Positions 16,823 through 23,879 of a stretch of DNA of 64,000 nt are shown piece by piece. Each line of letters starts with the position of its first letter. The first letter of the stretch is position 1. The notes beneath the pieces were generated by a model. The model did no database searches. It was not told the DNA's origin and worked only from the letters and a program-made list of their open reading frames with translations. Location: positions 1-64,000 of the forward strand of contig JAYFQP010000012.1 of NCBI GenBank assembly GCA_034926865.1, given 5' to 3'. Origin of the DNA: RGIG1902 sp034926865 (lineage in GTDB: Bacteria > Bacillota > Clostridia > Oscillospirales > Butyricicoccaceae). A program made the translations under genes and the position numbers.

Positions 16823-16864
16823 GAGCATAATTAGAATATGCATCTAAATTAAGCAAATGACACA
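16823..16864 (+). repeat. Post-gene 42-bp repeat, copy 2
   Basis: Follows the ANT(6) stop with the same GCATAATTAGAA, TGCATCTAAATT and CAAATGACACA blocks as copy 1. Read on the minus strand, both copies encode the same short peptide MCHL.NLDA.SNYA, which may be coincidence of the repeat. Confidence 0.7.
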
Positions 16865-16865
16865 T

Positions 16866-16919
16866 GCGGAGTGTACTTATAGGATCTGAGTATCCTTGTA
16901 AGGCCACTCCGCTTTTTTT
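16866..16919 (+). terminator. Terminator after ANT(6)
   Basis: GCGGAGTG pairs with CACTCCGC around an inner stem (TTATAGGAT / ATCCTTGTAA), then seven T. Confidence 0.75.
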
Positions 16920-17069
16920 ATGTTGAAAATGAATGACCACATGCTGGGTTGTAATCCCGTCATCCTGCTTTTCGGCATGGTACACGTCGATGCGGTCAAT
17001 CAGTTCCGTCACCATGCACTGGGTGAGCACGTCATGCTGTGGATTTACAGCGAGAACGATGCAATCCAC
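16908..17069 (-). pseudogene. Relic of a serine recombinase C-terminus
   Basis: About 54 codons on the minus strand, without a proper start or catalytic part, read DVLTQCMVTELIDRIDVYHA then EKQDDGITTQHVVIHFQHKK. The pattern of a final helix (VTELID-I-VY) followed by a Lys/Asp turn and a TQ-VVIH strand is what large serine recombinases of gut Firmicutes show at their C-terminus. The N-terminal catalytic and zinc-ribbon regions are absent, and upstream frames carry stops. It is probably the remnant of the enzyme that once mobilised something here. Identification rests on pattern only. Confidence 0.45.
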
Positions 17070-17151
17070 ATCTTATTTTGGCAGCTACAGGGCGTATATG
17101 AAACCACTCGTCTCTCGTCCTTTGCCCGAACCTCAAACCAGTGGTTAGAAC

Positions 17152-18402
17152 TTAATTAAAGCTGCCGTCCCAAAGCGGCATATTGGATATATATTGCTGC
17201 TGTACCGCCGGGACATAGTATCCGCCATATGTTTTGAGCCCGTTTTCCTGGTGCATATCGGGCAGTTCAACCCAAAACCGATAATATGGCAGGAAGGTTT
17301 CATCCGAGTCGACCGTTCTATATACTAATTCAGCTTTTGCAACGTAATCCTCCCCAGGCATTTCTTCAGGCACAGAAGACAGATAATTTCCGTTCATCAA
17401 TAACTTAAGCGCTTCTTCCGATGTGATGATCGGATAATCACCGATTTTTTCAGCACAGGAGAGGTCATTGTATTTGCGGATCAGCATCAGATTTCCGTCA
17501 TCATCCGGAGCAAATTGAACTTTGTTGAAGTTATAGTTAATAATCTGCTCCGCAATATTTCCTTCTGCATCATAGGCATAGTAGTTTCTGTTGCGGCTGC
17601 CATCAAAAGCATAATCTGCAAACAGAGCTTTTTGAGGGTTAGTTAAAGAGAGGAGAGCGGAATATCTCTTCAGCAAATAATCAGTTACGTTTTCGGCTTC
17701 CTCATCTGAGGTATCCGTGTACGTGAAACTGTACTCTGCAGGCAGTTCAATGCTTTCATTAAAATTAACCGTACCCGTACCGCCTTTTGTAACCTCGATT
17801 TCAGCAGTTGCGGTTTCGGCAATAACCCTGTATATCACATCATTTTCGGCAAGGTCAGTATCGGACTTATATCCGGATTTCTCATTGACGTCGTATTTGA
17901 CGCTAATTATTTTCATATTCAGCGCATCCGCAACCTGTTTTGCCAGTTTCAGCATACATTCCTTCCCAATACCAGCAGCTGTTTCAGGAAAATCGGTATT
18001 TTTATAGACTGGCATAGTATTCAATTGGGTATCCGCTGTCCACGGATTCCCATTATCAAGCTCGGAAATGTCATAAGCCAAACATGCTTCAAACCCCATG
18101 GCATCCGTTCCCGATGTAATAGACAGCATTGGCAGGTTTTCCGCCTTTGCCGGGACATCTGGCTGATCTTCCGTTCCGGCCGGGGTATTGGGATGACTGT
18201 CTGTCTCTGCCGGGGTATTTGGTCCCGATATTCCCGTTGGAATAAGCCTGATCCCCACATATACGGCCAACGTCAGACAAGCGGCCATCGCGATCCGCTT
18301 CACCCATCTATACTTTTTGGATCTCTTTTCTTTAGGGGCCGCTTCCTCAATATATTTGTCATCAGCTTTGCCAATGACATCTAAGATTACTTCGCTTTTC
18401 AT
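17152..18402 (-). CDS. Membrane-anchored protein co-encoded with an ECF sigma factor (possible anti-sigma or target)
   Basis: A 416-residue protein with a short cytoplasmic N-terminus (about 1-33, Lys/Arg-rich), one transmembrane helix (about 34-52, IAMAACLTLAVYVGIRLI), a Pro/Thr linker with repeated NTPAET/NTPAGT units, and a large extracytoplasmic domain rich in acidic residues and aromatics. It overlaps the upstream sigma gene by four bases (ATGA), the usual layout of a sigma factor with its membrane regulator. No zinc anti-sigma (HXXXCXXC) motif is present, so an anti-sigma role is only suggested by context. The outer domain is not recognised. Confidence 0.7.
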   Translation of the reverse strand: MKSEVILDVIGKADDKYIEEAAPKEKRSKKYRWVKRIAMAACLTLAVYVGIRLIPTGISGPNTPAETDSHPNTPAGTEDQPDVPAKAENLPMLSITSGTDAMGFEACLAYDISELDNGNPWTADTQLNTMPVYKNTDFPETAAGIGKECMLKLAKQVADALNMKIISVKYDVNEKSGYKSDTDLAENDVIYRVIAETATAEIEVTKGGTGTVNFNESIELPAEYSFTYTDTSDEEAENVTDYLLKRYSALLSLTNPQKALFADYAFDGSRNRNYYAYDAEGNIAEQIINYNFNKVQFAPDDDGNLMLIRKYNDLSCAEKIGDYPIITSEEALKLLMNGNYLSSVPEEMPGEDYVAKAELVYRTVDSDETFLPYYRFWVELPDMHQENGLKTYGGYYVPAVQQQYISNMPLWDGSFN

Positions 18403-18956
18403 ATAGCAATACCTTCTTTCTCAAGAAACAGCTTTAATTCGTTACGTATCCTGAACAGCACTGATTTCACTTTGTTTTCGTTCATCCCGTATTCCTTTGC
18501 AATTTCCTTAATTGGACTCATATACCAATATCGACGCATGAACACGATACGTTTTGGCTGGGGCAACGAAGCAAGAAAACGGTTAATGGCATCTGCCAAA
18601 GCCATTTCATCAATAACCTGTTCAACACTTTCTGACGACACGCATTCATCCAACTCTGACAAAACGACATTTGTTTGTCCAGCACCTCGTTTTTCGGCAG
18701 TATATCCCTTGTATTTATTAATAGAAAGGTTGCGCGTTATTTTGCCTAAAAACGTTGACAACCGGTCGGGACGCTGCATCGGCATGGAGTTCCAAGCCCG
18801 CATATATGTATCATTTACGCATTCTTCGGCATCCTCGCCATTATGTAAGACGTTAAAAGCAATATAACGACAATATTTCGAATACTTTTTTGACGTTTCA
18901 ATGATAGCGTTTTCAGATCGCTCCCAATATAAGTTTACTATCTCGCCGTCTTCCAT
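18399..18956 (-). CDS. ECF-type RNA polymerase sigma factor
   Basis: A 185-residue sigma-70 family protein with region 2 (about 25-95: YCRYIAFNVLHNGEDAEECV, NDTYMRAWNSMP, LSTFLGKITRNLSINKYKG) and region 4 (about 125-180: FLASLPQPKRIVFMRRYWY, SPIKEIAKEYGMNENKVKSV, LFRIRNEL helix-turn-helix). There is no region 1.1 or 3, as expected for ECF/group IV factors. AAAGGAG precedes the ATG at 18954-18956. It is the first gene of a two-gene operon with the membrane protein at 17152. The target regulon is unknown and no autoregulatory promoter was recognised upstream. Confidence 0.88.
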   Translation of the reverse strand: MEDGEIVNLYWERSENAIIETSKKYSKYCRYIAFNVLHNGEDAEECVNDTYMRAWNSMPMQRPDRLSTFLGKITRNLSINKYKGYTAEKRGAGQTNVVLSELDECVSSESVEQVIDEMALADAINRFLASLPQPKRIVFMRRYWYMSPIKEIAKEYGMNENKVKSVLFRIRNELKLFLEKEGIAI

Positions 18957-19254
18957 TACGTGTACTCCTTTACTTTCAAAATAAAAGGCCTTTCACCCTA
19001 ATACACCACGAAAATTGATTTACGTTGCATGCAAGACGAAATTTTTTCGAAATGAGCAAATATTTTTACTATATTACTTGTTGGTCCAAGTTGTAAGGCA
19101 AAAGCAAAAGTAACTATGGAAACAGGCGGAAAGCCACATGGGGGCTTTGCAGCCTTGATTACTCAAAAGCAAAAATGTGGGCATGTCAAGGACGGCATAG
19201 CCGCTTGTTTATTCTTGACATGCCCTCACGGTTTTGCTGCGTATTTTGGAAGTA
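18957..19254. other. Intergenic stretch with a long inverted repeat
   Basis: No gene seen. It contains an inverted repeat with perfect 12-base arms GGGCATGTCAAG (19179-19190) and CTTGACATGCCC (19214-19225), most simply a minus-strand terminator (followed there by ACATTTTTGCTTTT) for the small membrane gene at 19255-19487. Confidence 0.5.
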
Positions 19255-19487
19255 TTAATAAATAAGCCCTGACCCTTCATAGCATCCGCAGATACCAAGG
19301 CCGAGCAGCATAACAATTGCAAAGGCAATTGTTATACCTAAAGTTCCTCTGCCAGAAAAGCGCCCTCAAGACTTTCTATTCCATTATAACTACAAGGATT
19401 CAAAACAGCATCGATATAATTGAACACCAAAACTGCTGTGCTCAAAAGAAGAACGATTAGACCAAAAAGATATTTCTTCATTTTCAT
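19255..19487 (-). pseudogene. Small two-helix membrane protein interrupted by a frameshift
   Basis: A 49-codon frame (19338-19487) starts MKMKKYLFGLIVLLLSTAVL after AAAGG and has one hydrophobic helix. It stops at TAG just where a second frame resumes with ITIAFAIVMLLGLGICG, a second hydrophobic helix, running to TAA at 19255-19257. Joined, the two give a plausible protein of about 75 residues with two membrane segments. An 11-bp palindrome, ATAACAATTGC / GCAATTGTTAT (19310-19335), lies at the junction. Either it is a recent frameshift mutation or the halves are separate small proteins. The second ATG (19479-19481) has the better Shine-Dalgarno spacing. Family not recognised. Confidence 0.45.
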
Positions 19488-19823
19488 ATACCTTTCAGTC
19501 TTTTATATGTCGTATAGTTTATAATATACCATAAGTTTCCTGCCTAATCCATTTCTATTCGTTCTAGATTCCCGCGCTGTTGCAGCAGCCCCGCCGATAA
19601 AACCCTTCCCGGCCTTGACCTAGGCTTTGCGCTGTACCGCTTCCTCTCAAAACTCTTTCATAGCCTGTTCCGGCGCCGTGATCCGTTCAGGATCGACGGC
19701 GTTTTTTTATGCACTGAACGCCCCGCAGCTAATCGGAAGCCTGGGATGATCACACTGCCATTCCATAATGTCTTGTTTCACGGAGATGTGGAAGGGCAGC
19801 GTCAGTTTTTCTATCCTACCAAC
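19488..19823. other. Degenerate sequence before the XRE fragment
   Basis: GC-richer than its surroundings from about 19560, with no intact gene. A plus-strand frame here runs straight into the XRE fragment without family similarity, as expected for a deletion junction. A weak hairpin with a T run (GATCCGTTCAGGATCGACGG then CGTTTTTTT, near 19680-19710) may be an old terminator. Confidence 0.35.
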
Positions 19824-20105
19824 GGAATAACGCAAACAGCGCTTGCTGAAAAAACATATGTTTCTTTACACACTATAATTGCTATTAAGACAGGGAAACG
19901 CAATCCGGCATTTGAGGTTCTCTATAAGATTATTCGAGGAGCCAGTATTCCGGCTGATCTTATTTTCCGCCCTGAAGATTCACCCGATACGCAGGAGCAG
20001 GAAGAATTCATTCGTGAATTCATAGACGCCAGCAAGCAGGAGCAACAGGCAGCCGTTATACTGGCAATGAGTATTTGGATGAAGCTCCGCCGCAATGATA
20101 ATTGA
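19824..20105 (+). pseudogene. Truncated XRE-family transcriptional regulator
   Basis: The recognisable part begins NGITQTALAEKTYVSLHTII, AIKTGKRNPAFEVLYKIIRG, PADLIFRPED: helices 2-5 of a lambda-repressor-like HTH followed by the acidic EQEEFIREFID tail seen in regulators of clostridial mobile elements. The first helix, normally IGKRIKELRKEKG or similar, is replaced by unrelated residues in the same frame, which opens with ATG at 19746 (119 codons in all). The N-terminus therefore appears lost by deletion, and DNA binding is doubtful. Confidence 0.6.
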
Positions 20106-20265
20106 AATGAATAGAGCCGGCAACTGTGAATACTCTCACAAGTTATCGGCTCTGCGTTCTTAGCGTCTGGCTCTTGTTGCAAAAACCAGAGCTGCCAGTT
20201 TTGGTGACTAGTTCGCAAGTAATTTCATTATGATGCAAAAAGCATATGGCTTATGGTATTTTTTT

Positions 20266-20340
20266 GTTCTATGGAAATACATGATATAATGATTATAACG
20301 TTCTGGGCTTAGTACAGGAGAGCAAGAGTATCTGGCTTTC
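20266..20340 (+). repeat. Promoter module, copy X1 (before GNAT 1)
   Basis: T-rich end, CTATGGAAATACATGATATA with extended -10 TGATATAAT (20282-20290), ATGATTATAA and GTTCTGGG. Matches copy X2 (21019-21095) over about 70 bases. Confidence 0.65.
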
Positions 20341-20377
20341 TAAAGAATTACAAATTATTCAAATTGGGTGATGAAAT

Positions 20378-20896
20378 ATGTTAAAAACAAAGAGGCTTGA
20401 ATTGGTTAAGTTTGATGTTAAATATGCAAACGATTTCTTTGAATTATGGAGTGATTTCGAAGTGGTAAAATATACTTTTACTCCTTTGCTTACCACTGTT
20501 GATGAATGTATTAATCTAATCAATCATCAAATCAGCCGGACAGACAAGGATTTTACTGACAGATTTATTATTCTACTAAATAAGAAAGCTATTGGTATGG
20601 TTGGCTGCGTTTGTATGGATAAAAAAAATTCAGTTTTTGGTCTTTATTATCAAATATCCCGGGTTCACTGGGGTTGTGGTTATGCAAGCGAGGCAGCAAG
20701 TGCAGTAATGCACTATGTTTTAAATAAATATCCAAATGCTATTATTAAAGCAGAAGCTGTATCTATAAACCCAGCAAGTGCATCTGTATTAAAGAAACTT
20801 GGGTTACAGCAGACACATATAGAAGAAAAGGGATTTAAAAGAAATAATTTTGAGCTTGATTTAATACATTTTTCTAATACTAACCATACTAAATGA
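20378..20896 (+). CDS. GNAT family N-acetyltransferase (RimJ/RimL-like), GNAT 1
   Basis: A 172-residue GNAT: TKRLELVKFDVKYANDFFEL opening strand and helix, VVKYTFTPLLT, strand 4 FGLYYQISRVHWGCGYASEA with the acetyl-CoA pyrophosphate loop (WGCGYASEA, a variant of Q/RxxGxG/A), and the C-terminal EAVSINPASASVLKKLGLQ motif B. Proteins of this subgroup acetylate ribosomal or small-molecule amines; the substrate is not readable. The promoter is in repeat module X1. The stop codon is part of TGAGCATAAT, the same words that open the 42-bp repeats behind the methyltransferase and ANT(6) genes. Confidence 0.82.
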   Translation: MLKTKRLELVKFDVKYANDFFELWSDFEVVKYTFTPLLTTVDECINLINHQISRTDKDFTDRFIILLNKKAIGMVGCVCMDKKNSVFGLYYQISRVHWGCGYASEAASAVMHYVLNKYPNAIIKAEAVSINPASASVLKKLGLQQTHIEEKGFKRNNFELDLIHFSNTNHTK

Positions 20897-20964
20897 GCAT
20901 AATGCGAAATCACTGCTTATGGTTTATTGCTCTCCGATAGGAAACGTTTATCGCAAAAGTTTTA

Positions 20965-20980
20965 TTTGCAGCATAACTCC
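20965..20980 (+). repeat. TTTGCAGCATAACTCC box, copy 1
   Basis: Sixteen-base box just before the terminator behind GNAT 1. It recurs at 22340-22355 behind GNAT 3 with one mismatch. Confidence 0.5.
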
Positions 20981-21023
20981 AAAAAAGATATAGCTTTCCG
21001 TCAAGGGAAGTTATGTCTTTTTT
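20981..21023 (+). terminator. Terminator behind GNAT 1
   Basis: Imperfect 19-bp hairpin: AAAAAAGA..GCTTTCC pairs with GGGAAGT..TCTTTTTT around GTCAA. Confidence 0.7.
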
Positions 21024-21095
21024 CTATGGAAATCCATGGTATAATGATTATAAAGTTCTGGGTTTCATATAAGTGAACAAGATTCTCTTACAGAG
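21019..21095 (+). repeat. Promoter module, copy X2 (before GNAT 2)
   Basis: CTATGGAAATCCATGGTATA, extended -10 TGGTATAAT (21037-21045), GATTATAA and GTTCTGGG. Diverged copy of X1, likewise 55-110 bases ahead of a GNAT start codon. Confidence 0.65.
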
Positions 21096-21151
21096 CGTTT
21101 ATACACCGTGTGAAGAAAACTCAATCTGATTATTTATAAGGAAGGATAAAA

Positions 21152-21646
21152 ATGCTTTATCAGACAAAGCTTACAGAAAAATATGCAAAAGATATAAGTG
21201 CTTGGAAATATGACGATCAATACAGCGTCTATAACTACCCTGATTGGGATGAAATGACAGCGCAAAAATGGGCAATCACTGTTGCTGAAAAGCGTAAAAA
21301 TGAATTTATGGCAGTAATTATTGATTTGGGTAAAGAGACCCAGTTATGCGGTTATTTTCGATTTTCAGTTAATGATCAAATTGTTATGGTAGGCCTGGGG
21401 TTAAATCCTAAGTTTTGTGGAAGTGGTTATGGAAAACAATTAATGGATCTGATTACTCAAGAATTTGAAAAGAGATTTACTGGTAAGATTCTTGAATTAG
21501 AAGTGAGAACTTTTAATAAAAGAGCAATACAATGTTATCTGGCAGCTGGTTTTTCAGAGATACGCACATATATTAAAAAAACACCTATTGGCGCGGATAC
21601 GTTTTTATTAATGCGCTACGATAAGAACGGTAAGTCATATAACTAA
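21152..21646 (+). CDS. GNAT family N-acetyltransferase, GNAT 2
   Basis: A 164-residue acetyltransferase of a different subgroup from its neighbours: MLYQTKLTEKYAKDISAWKY, YNYPDWDEM, strand 4/5 CGYFRFSV and VGLGLNPKFCGSGYGKQLMD (acetyl-CoA loop FCGSGYG), then LEVRTFNKRAIQCYLAAGF. The C-terminal RAIQCYLAAGF helix is the classic motif B. AAGGA about nine bases before the ATG. It lies 53 bases upstream of GNAT 3, so the two may share a transcript from the promoter in module X2. Substrate unknown. Confidence 0.82.
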   Translation: MLYQTKLTEKYAKDISAWKYDDQYSVYNYPDWDEMTAQKWAITVAEKRKNEFMAVIIDLGKETQLCGYFRFSVNDQIVMVGLGLNPKFCGSGYGKQLMDLITQEFEKRFTGKILELEVRTFNKRAIQCYLAAGFSEIRTYIKKTPIGADTFLLMRYDKNGKSYN

Positions 21647-21698
21647 ACCGGATTTAAACTTTTACTTATTTATTAAAAGAAGATAAGGAGAATGAACC

Positions 21699-22232
21699 AT
21701 GAAATACTACAAAAAGCTGGCTGGCCGCAAAGTTTACTTATCACCTATATGTGTAGAAGATGCCGAAACTTACACAAAATGGCTCAACGATCTTTCGGTA
21801 ACTGAAAAACTTGGCACATCAAATATCATGATCTCCGTTTCCGGCGAACAGGAGTGGATAAGAAAAAATTCTCAGGAAACACAATTCGCCATAATCAAAA
21901 CCGAAAATGATGAACTCATCGGTAATTGTGGGTTTAATGCCGTGAATCATATACATCAATGCGCAGTAGTTGGGATATTCATAGGTGACGAAAACAATCG
22001 AAATAACGGCTACGGCTCAGAGGCGCTGAGCCTTCTTATAGATTTCGGATTCAACTACTTGAATCTAAACAATATAATGCTGAAAGTTTTTGCCTTCAAC
22101 GAGCGCGCGATTAAATGCTACCAAAAAACTGGTTTCAAAGAAATTGGCCGAAGGCGTCAGGCTTATTATTTAAATGGCAAATATCATGACGAAGTTTTCA
22201 TGGATATAATTCGCTCGGACAGGCATCGGTAG
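21699..22232 (+). CDS. GNAT family N-acetyltransferase (RimJ/SpeG-like), GNAT 3
   Basis: A 177-residue GNAT: GRKVYLSPICVEDAETYTKW, AIIKTENDELIGNCGFNAVN, GIFIGDENNRNNGYGSEALS (acetyl-CoA loop NRNNGYG), LNNIMLKVFAFNERAIKCYQ, KTGFKEIGRRRQAYYLNGKY. The layout matches RimJ/RimL and SpeG relatives that acetylate protein N-termini or polyamines; the exact role is not fixed. AAGGAG precedes the ATG by about nine bases. Third acetyltransferase in a row, followed by the TTTGCAGCATAACTTC box and a strong terminator. Confidence 0.85.
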   Translation: MKYYKKLAGRKVYLSPICVEDAETYTKWLNDLSVTEKLGTSNIMISVSGEQEWIRKNSQETQFAIIKTENDELIGNCGFNAVNHIHQCAVVGIFIGDENNRNNGYGSEALSLLIDFGFNYLNLNNIMLKVFAFNERAIKCYQKTGFKEIGRRRQAYYLNGKYHDEVFMDIIRSDRHR

Positions 22233-22339
22233 TGCGTACTCTTAATCACTTTCCAATTGTAAGCATAGAGGTCTGCTGACAAATCTCAATATGTCAGGTT
22301 AAACAACGGGCATTATAATTGGCCTAAGAAAAAATCTTT

Positions 22340-22392
22340 TTTGCAGCATAACTTCATAAAAAGGCCGTCGTTTAAAAACGACGTCCTTTTTC
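22340..22392 (+). terminator. TTTGCAGCATAACTTC box and terminator behind GNAT 3
   Basis: Box copy 2 at 22340-22355, then the stem AAGGCCGTCGTT / AACGACGTCCTT with loop TAAA and five T (22360-22392). This is the right limit of the repeated-module region. Confidence 0.75.
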
Positions 22393-22444
22393 TCTGGCAT
22401 TGGCATTTACTGCTTTACATCCACCAGCTTATCTGATTTCATAT

Positions 22445-23326
22445 CTACAACAGAGGGTGCGTCACAAATCCGATTCCCATTGCACCCGGGCCCGAATGCG
22501 CCCCTACGGTAATCCCCAGATCACTTTTATAAATTTGCCCAGCATAATTGGTTGTTTCTCTTAAATAGCTGGTGATATAGTTTGCATCTTCCTGATACTC
22601 AGCATTTTGTATAATAACAATCATTTTATCGATATCACTTATCCTTGAAACAGCAATATCGATCATCGTTTTAAGTGAGTTCTTTCTTCCTCTTGCGGCT
22701 TTGACCGGGTGTACGACGCCATCAATAAATTCACATACCGGTTTAATGTTAGTTAGCTTTCCAAGAAAAGCAGCAGCTCCCCCGATTCTGCCTCCGGCCT
22801 TCATATACTTTAAGCTGTTCACCACAAAAAGTGTGGTTGTATTTGAAATCATTTTATTGATCGTCTCAACAATATCCTCAAAGCCTCTGCCGCCTTCAAT
22901 CATTTTAGCGATCCCAATTTCCAACGCGGCCTGCCCGCAAGCACAAGTATTTGAATCAATAACTTCTATTTGGATATCGCTATTTTCTTCTTTGAATAAT
23001 TTCTTTGCAGATATGGCCGTTTGAAAGCTTGAAGATAATTTGGAAGAAATGGTTGTGACAATATATTGTTTAAAGCCCTTGGCATACTGCTGCTCAAAAA
23101 TAGTCAACCAATCAAAAATATTGGGGCAAGCTGTTTTTGGGACCTGATGGGGATAATCTTCCATATGCTTATAAAACTCAGTGATACTATAATCTATATT
23201 TTCGCGGTAGTAATCGGGGCTATTAAATTTAAAATAGAATGGAACCTCATTTATACTTTGCTGTTCAATGAAGCTTCGTGGCAAACTACCAGAAGAGTCT
23301 ACTATCTGGCATATCGTTTTGCTCAT
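22445..23326 (-). CDS. DegV family fatty-acid-binding protein
   Basis: A 293-residue DegV/EDD protein: CQIVDSSGSLPRSFI, FYFKFNS, KTACPNIFDWLTIFEQQYAK, the IVTTISSKLSSSFQTA fatty-acid-head-group loop, EVIDSNTCACGQ, LFVVNSLKYMKAGGRIGGAA, KPVCEFIDGVVHPVKAARGR and a late VGAHSGPGAMG loop. DegV (FakB) proteins hand exogenous fatty acids to the FakA kinase; no fakA is seen here. GGAGG eleven bases before the ATG at 23324-23326 overrides an ATG 60 bases upstream in frame. The promoter is at 23405-23433. It transcribes toward GNAT 3. Confidence 0.9.
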   Translation of the reverse strand: MSKTICQIVDSSGSLPRSFIEQQSINEVPFYFKFNSPDYYRENIDYSITEFYKHMEDYPHQVPKTACPNIFDWLTIFEQQYAKGFKQYIVTTISSKLSSSFQTAISAKKLFKEENSDIQIEVIDSNTCACGQAALEIGIAKMIEGGRGFEDIVETINKMISNTTTLFVVNSLKYMKAGGRIGGAAAFLGKLTNIKPVCEFIDGVVHPVKAARGRKNSLKTMIDIAVSRISDIDKMIVIIQNAEYQEDANYITSYLRETTNYAGQIYKSDLGITVGAHSGPGAMGIGFVTHPLL

Positions 23327-23879
23327 TAATTCACCTCCAAAAAATATTTGAATATCCGTTATAAAGGTCTCTGCGGCAGAGTTCATTCAGCTTTTGGCAC
23401 TTATATCATAATACTTTTTTTGACAGTAGGCAATCATTGGCTGAAAACCTTTTTATACAAACTTTATACGAACGCACTTAAACAGTGCCTCCCCATTCAT
23501 AGCACAAGTTGAAAATACAAATGTGTAAACCTAAGTTTTCAGCCGATTGCTTCCCATCGCACTTGGTCTCTTTTTCAACACGCCGTATAAGGCCGCTATT
23601 TTACTTCTGAACTTCAATTTTTATAATTATTGCACTCAAAATTGTTTTTACTCCTATTTGTCCGTTCGCTTAATTATACTACCATATCAGACGATAAATA
23701 ATATAAGAATATTGTCTGTTAAACACGTATGATAGATTTCTTCCGGATTTGAATGCTTGCTTTCAAAAAGCAAATGAAAGTTTTCCGGCATGCCTATTAC
23801 AATTTCGCATTATTATGTGGTATGATCTTAATGAATATTATTATACTTAATAAAAAGGCAGGCCGAAGAGGGGTAAAGA
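23327..23879. other. Intergenic stretch with divergent promoters
   Basis: No gene supported. Minus-strand promoter TTGCCT, 17 bases, TATGAT (23405-23433) serves degV. Plus-strand TTACAA, 18 bases, TATGAT (23797-23826) serves the diguanylate cyclase. Between them the sequence is AT-rich. The string CAGCCGATTGCTTCCCAT near 23540 partly mirrors the CAATCATTGGCTG near 23430; no further structure was identified. Confidence 0.4.

Noticed and set aside
16920..17159. A plus-strand frame with an apparent ATG
   Set aside because: It is the complement of the recombinase-like relic. The minus-strand reading has family character, and the plus-strand one begins in a terminator T run without a ribosome binding site.
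14850..22392. Integron cassette array
   Set aside because: The repeats lack GTTRRRY/RYYYAAC attC cores and strong secondary structure of attC type, and no integron integrase is present. Only the looser term cassette-like is used.
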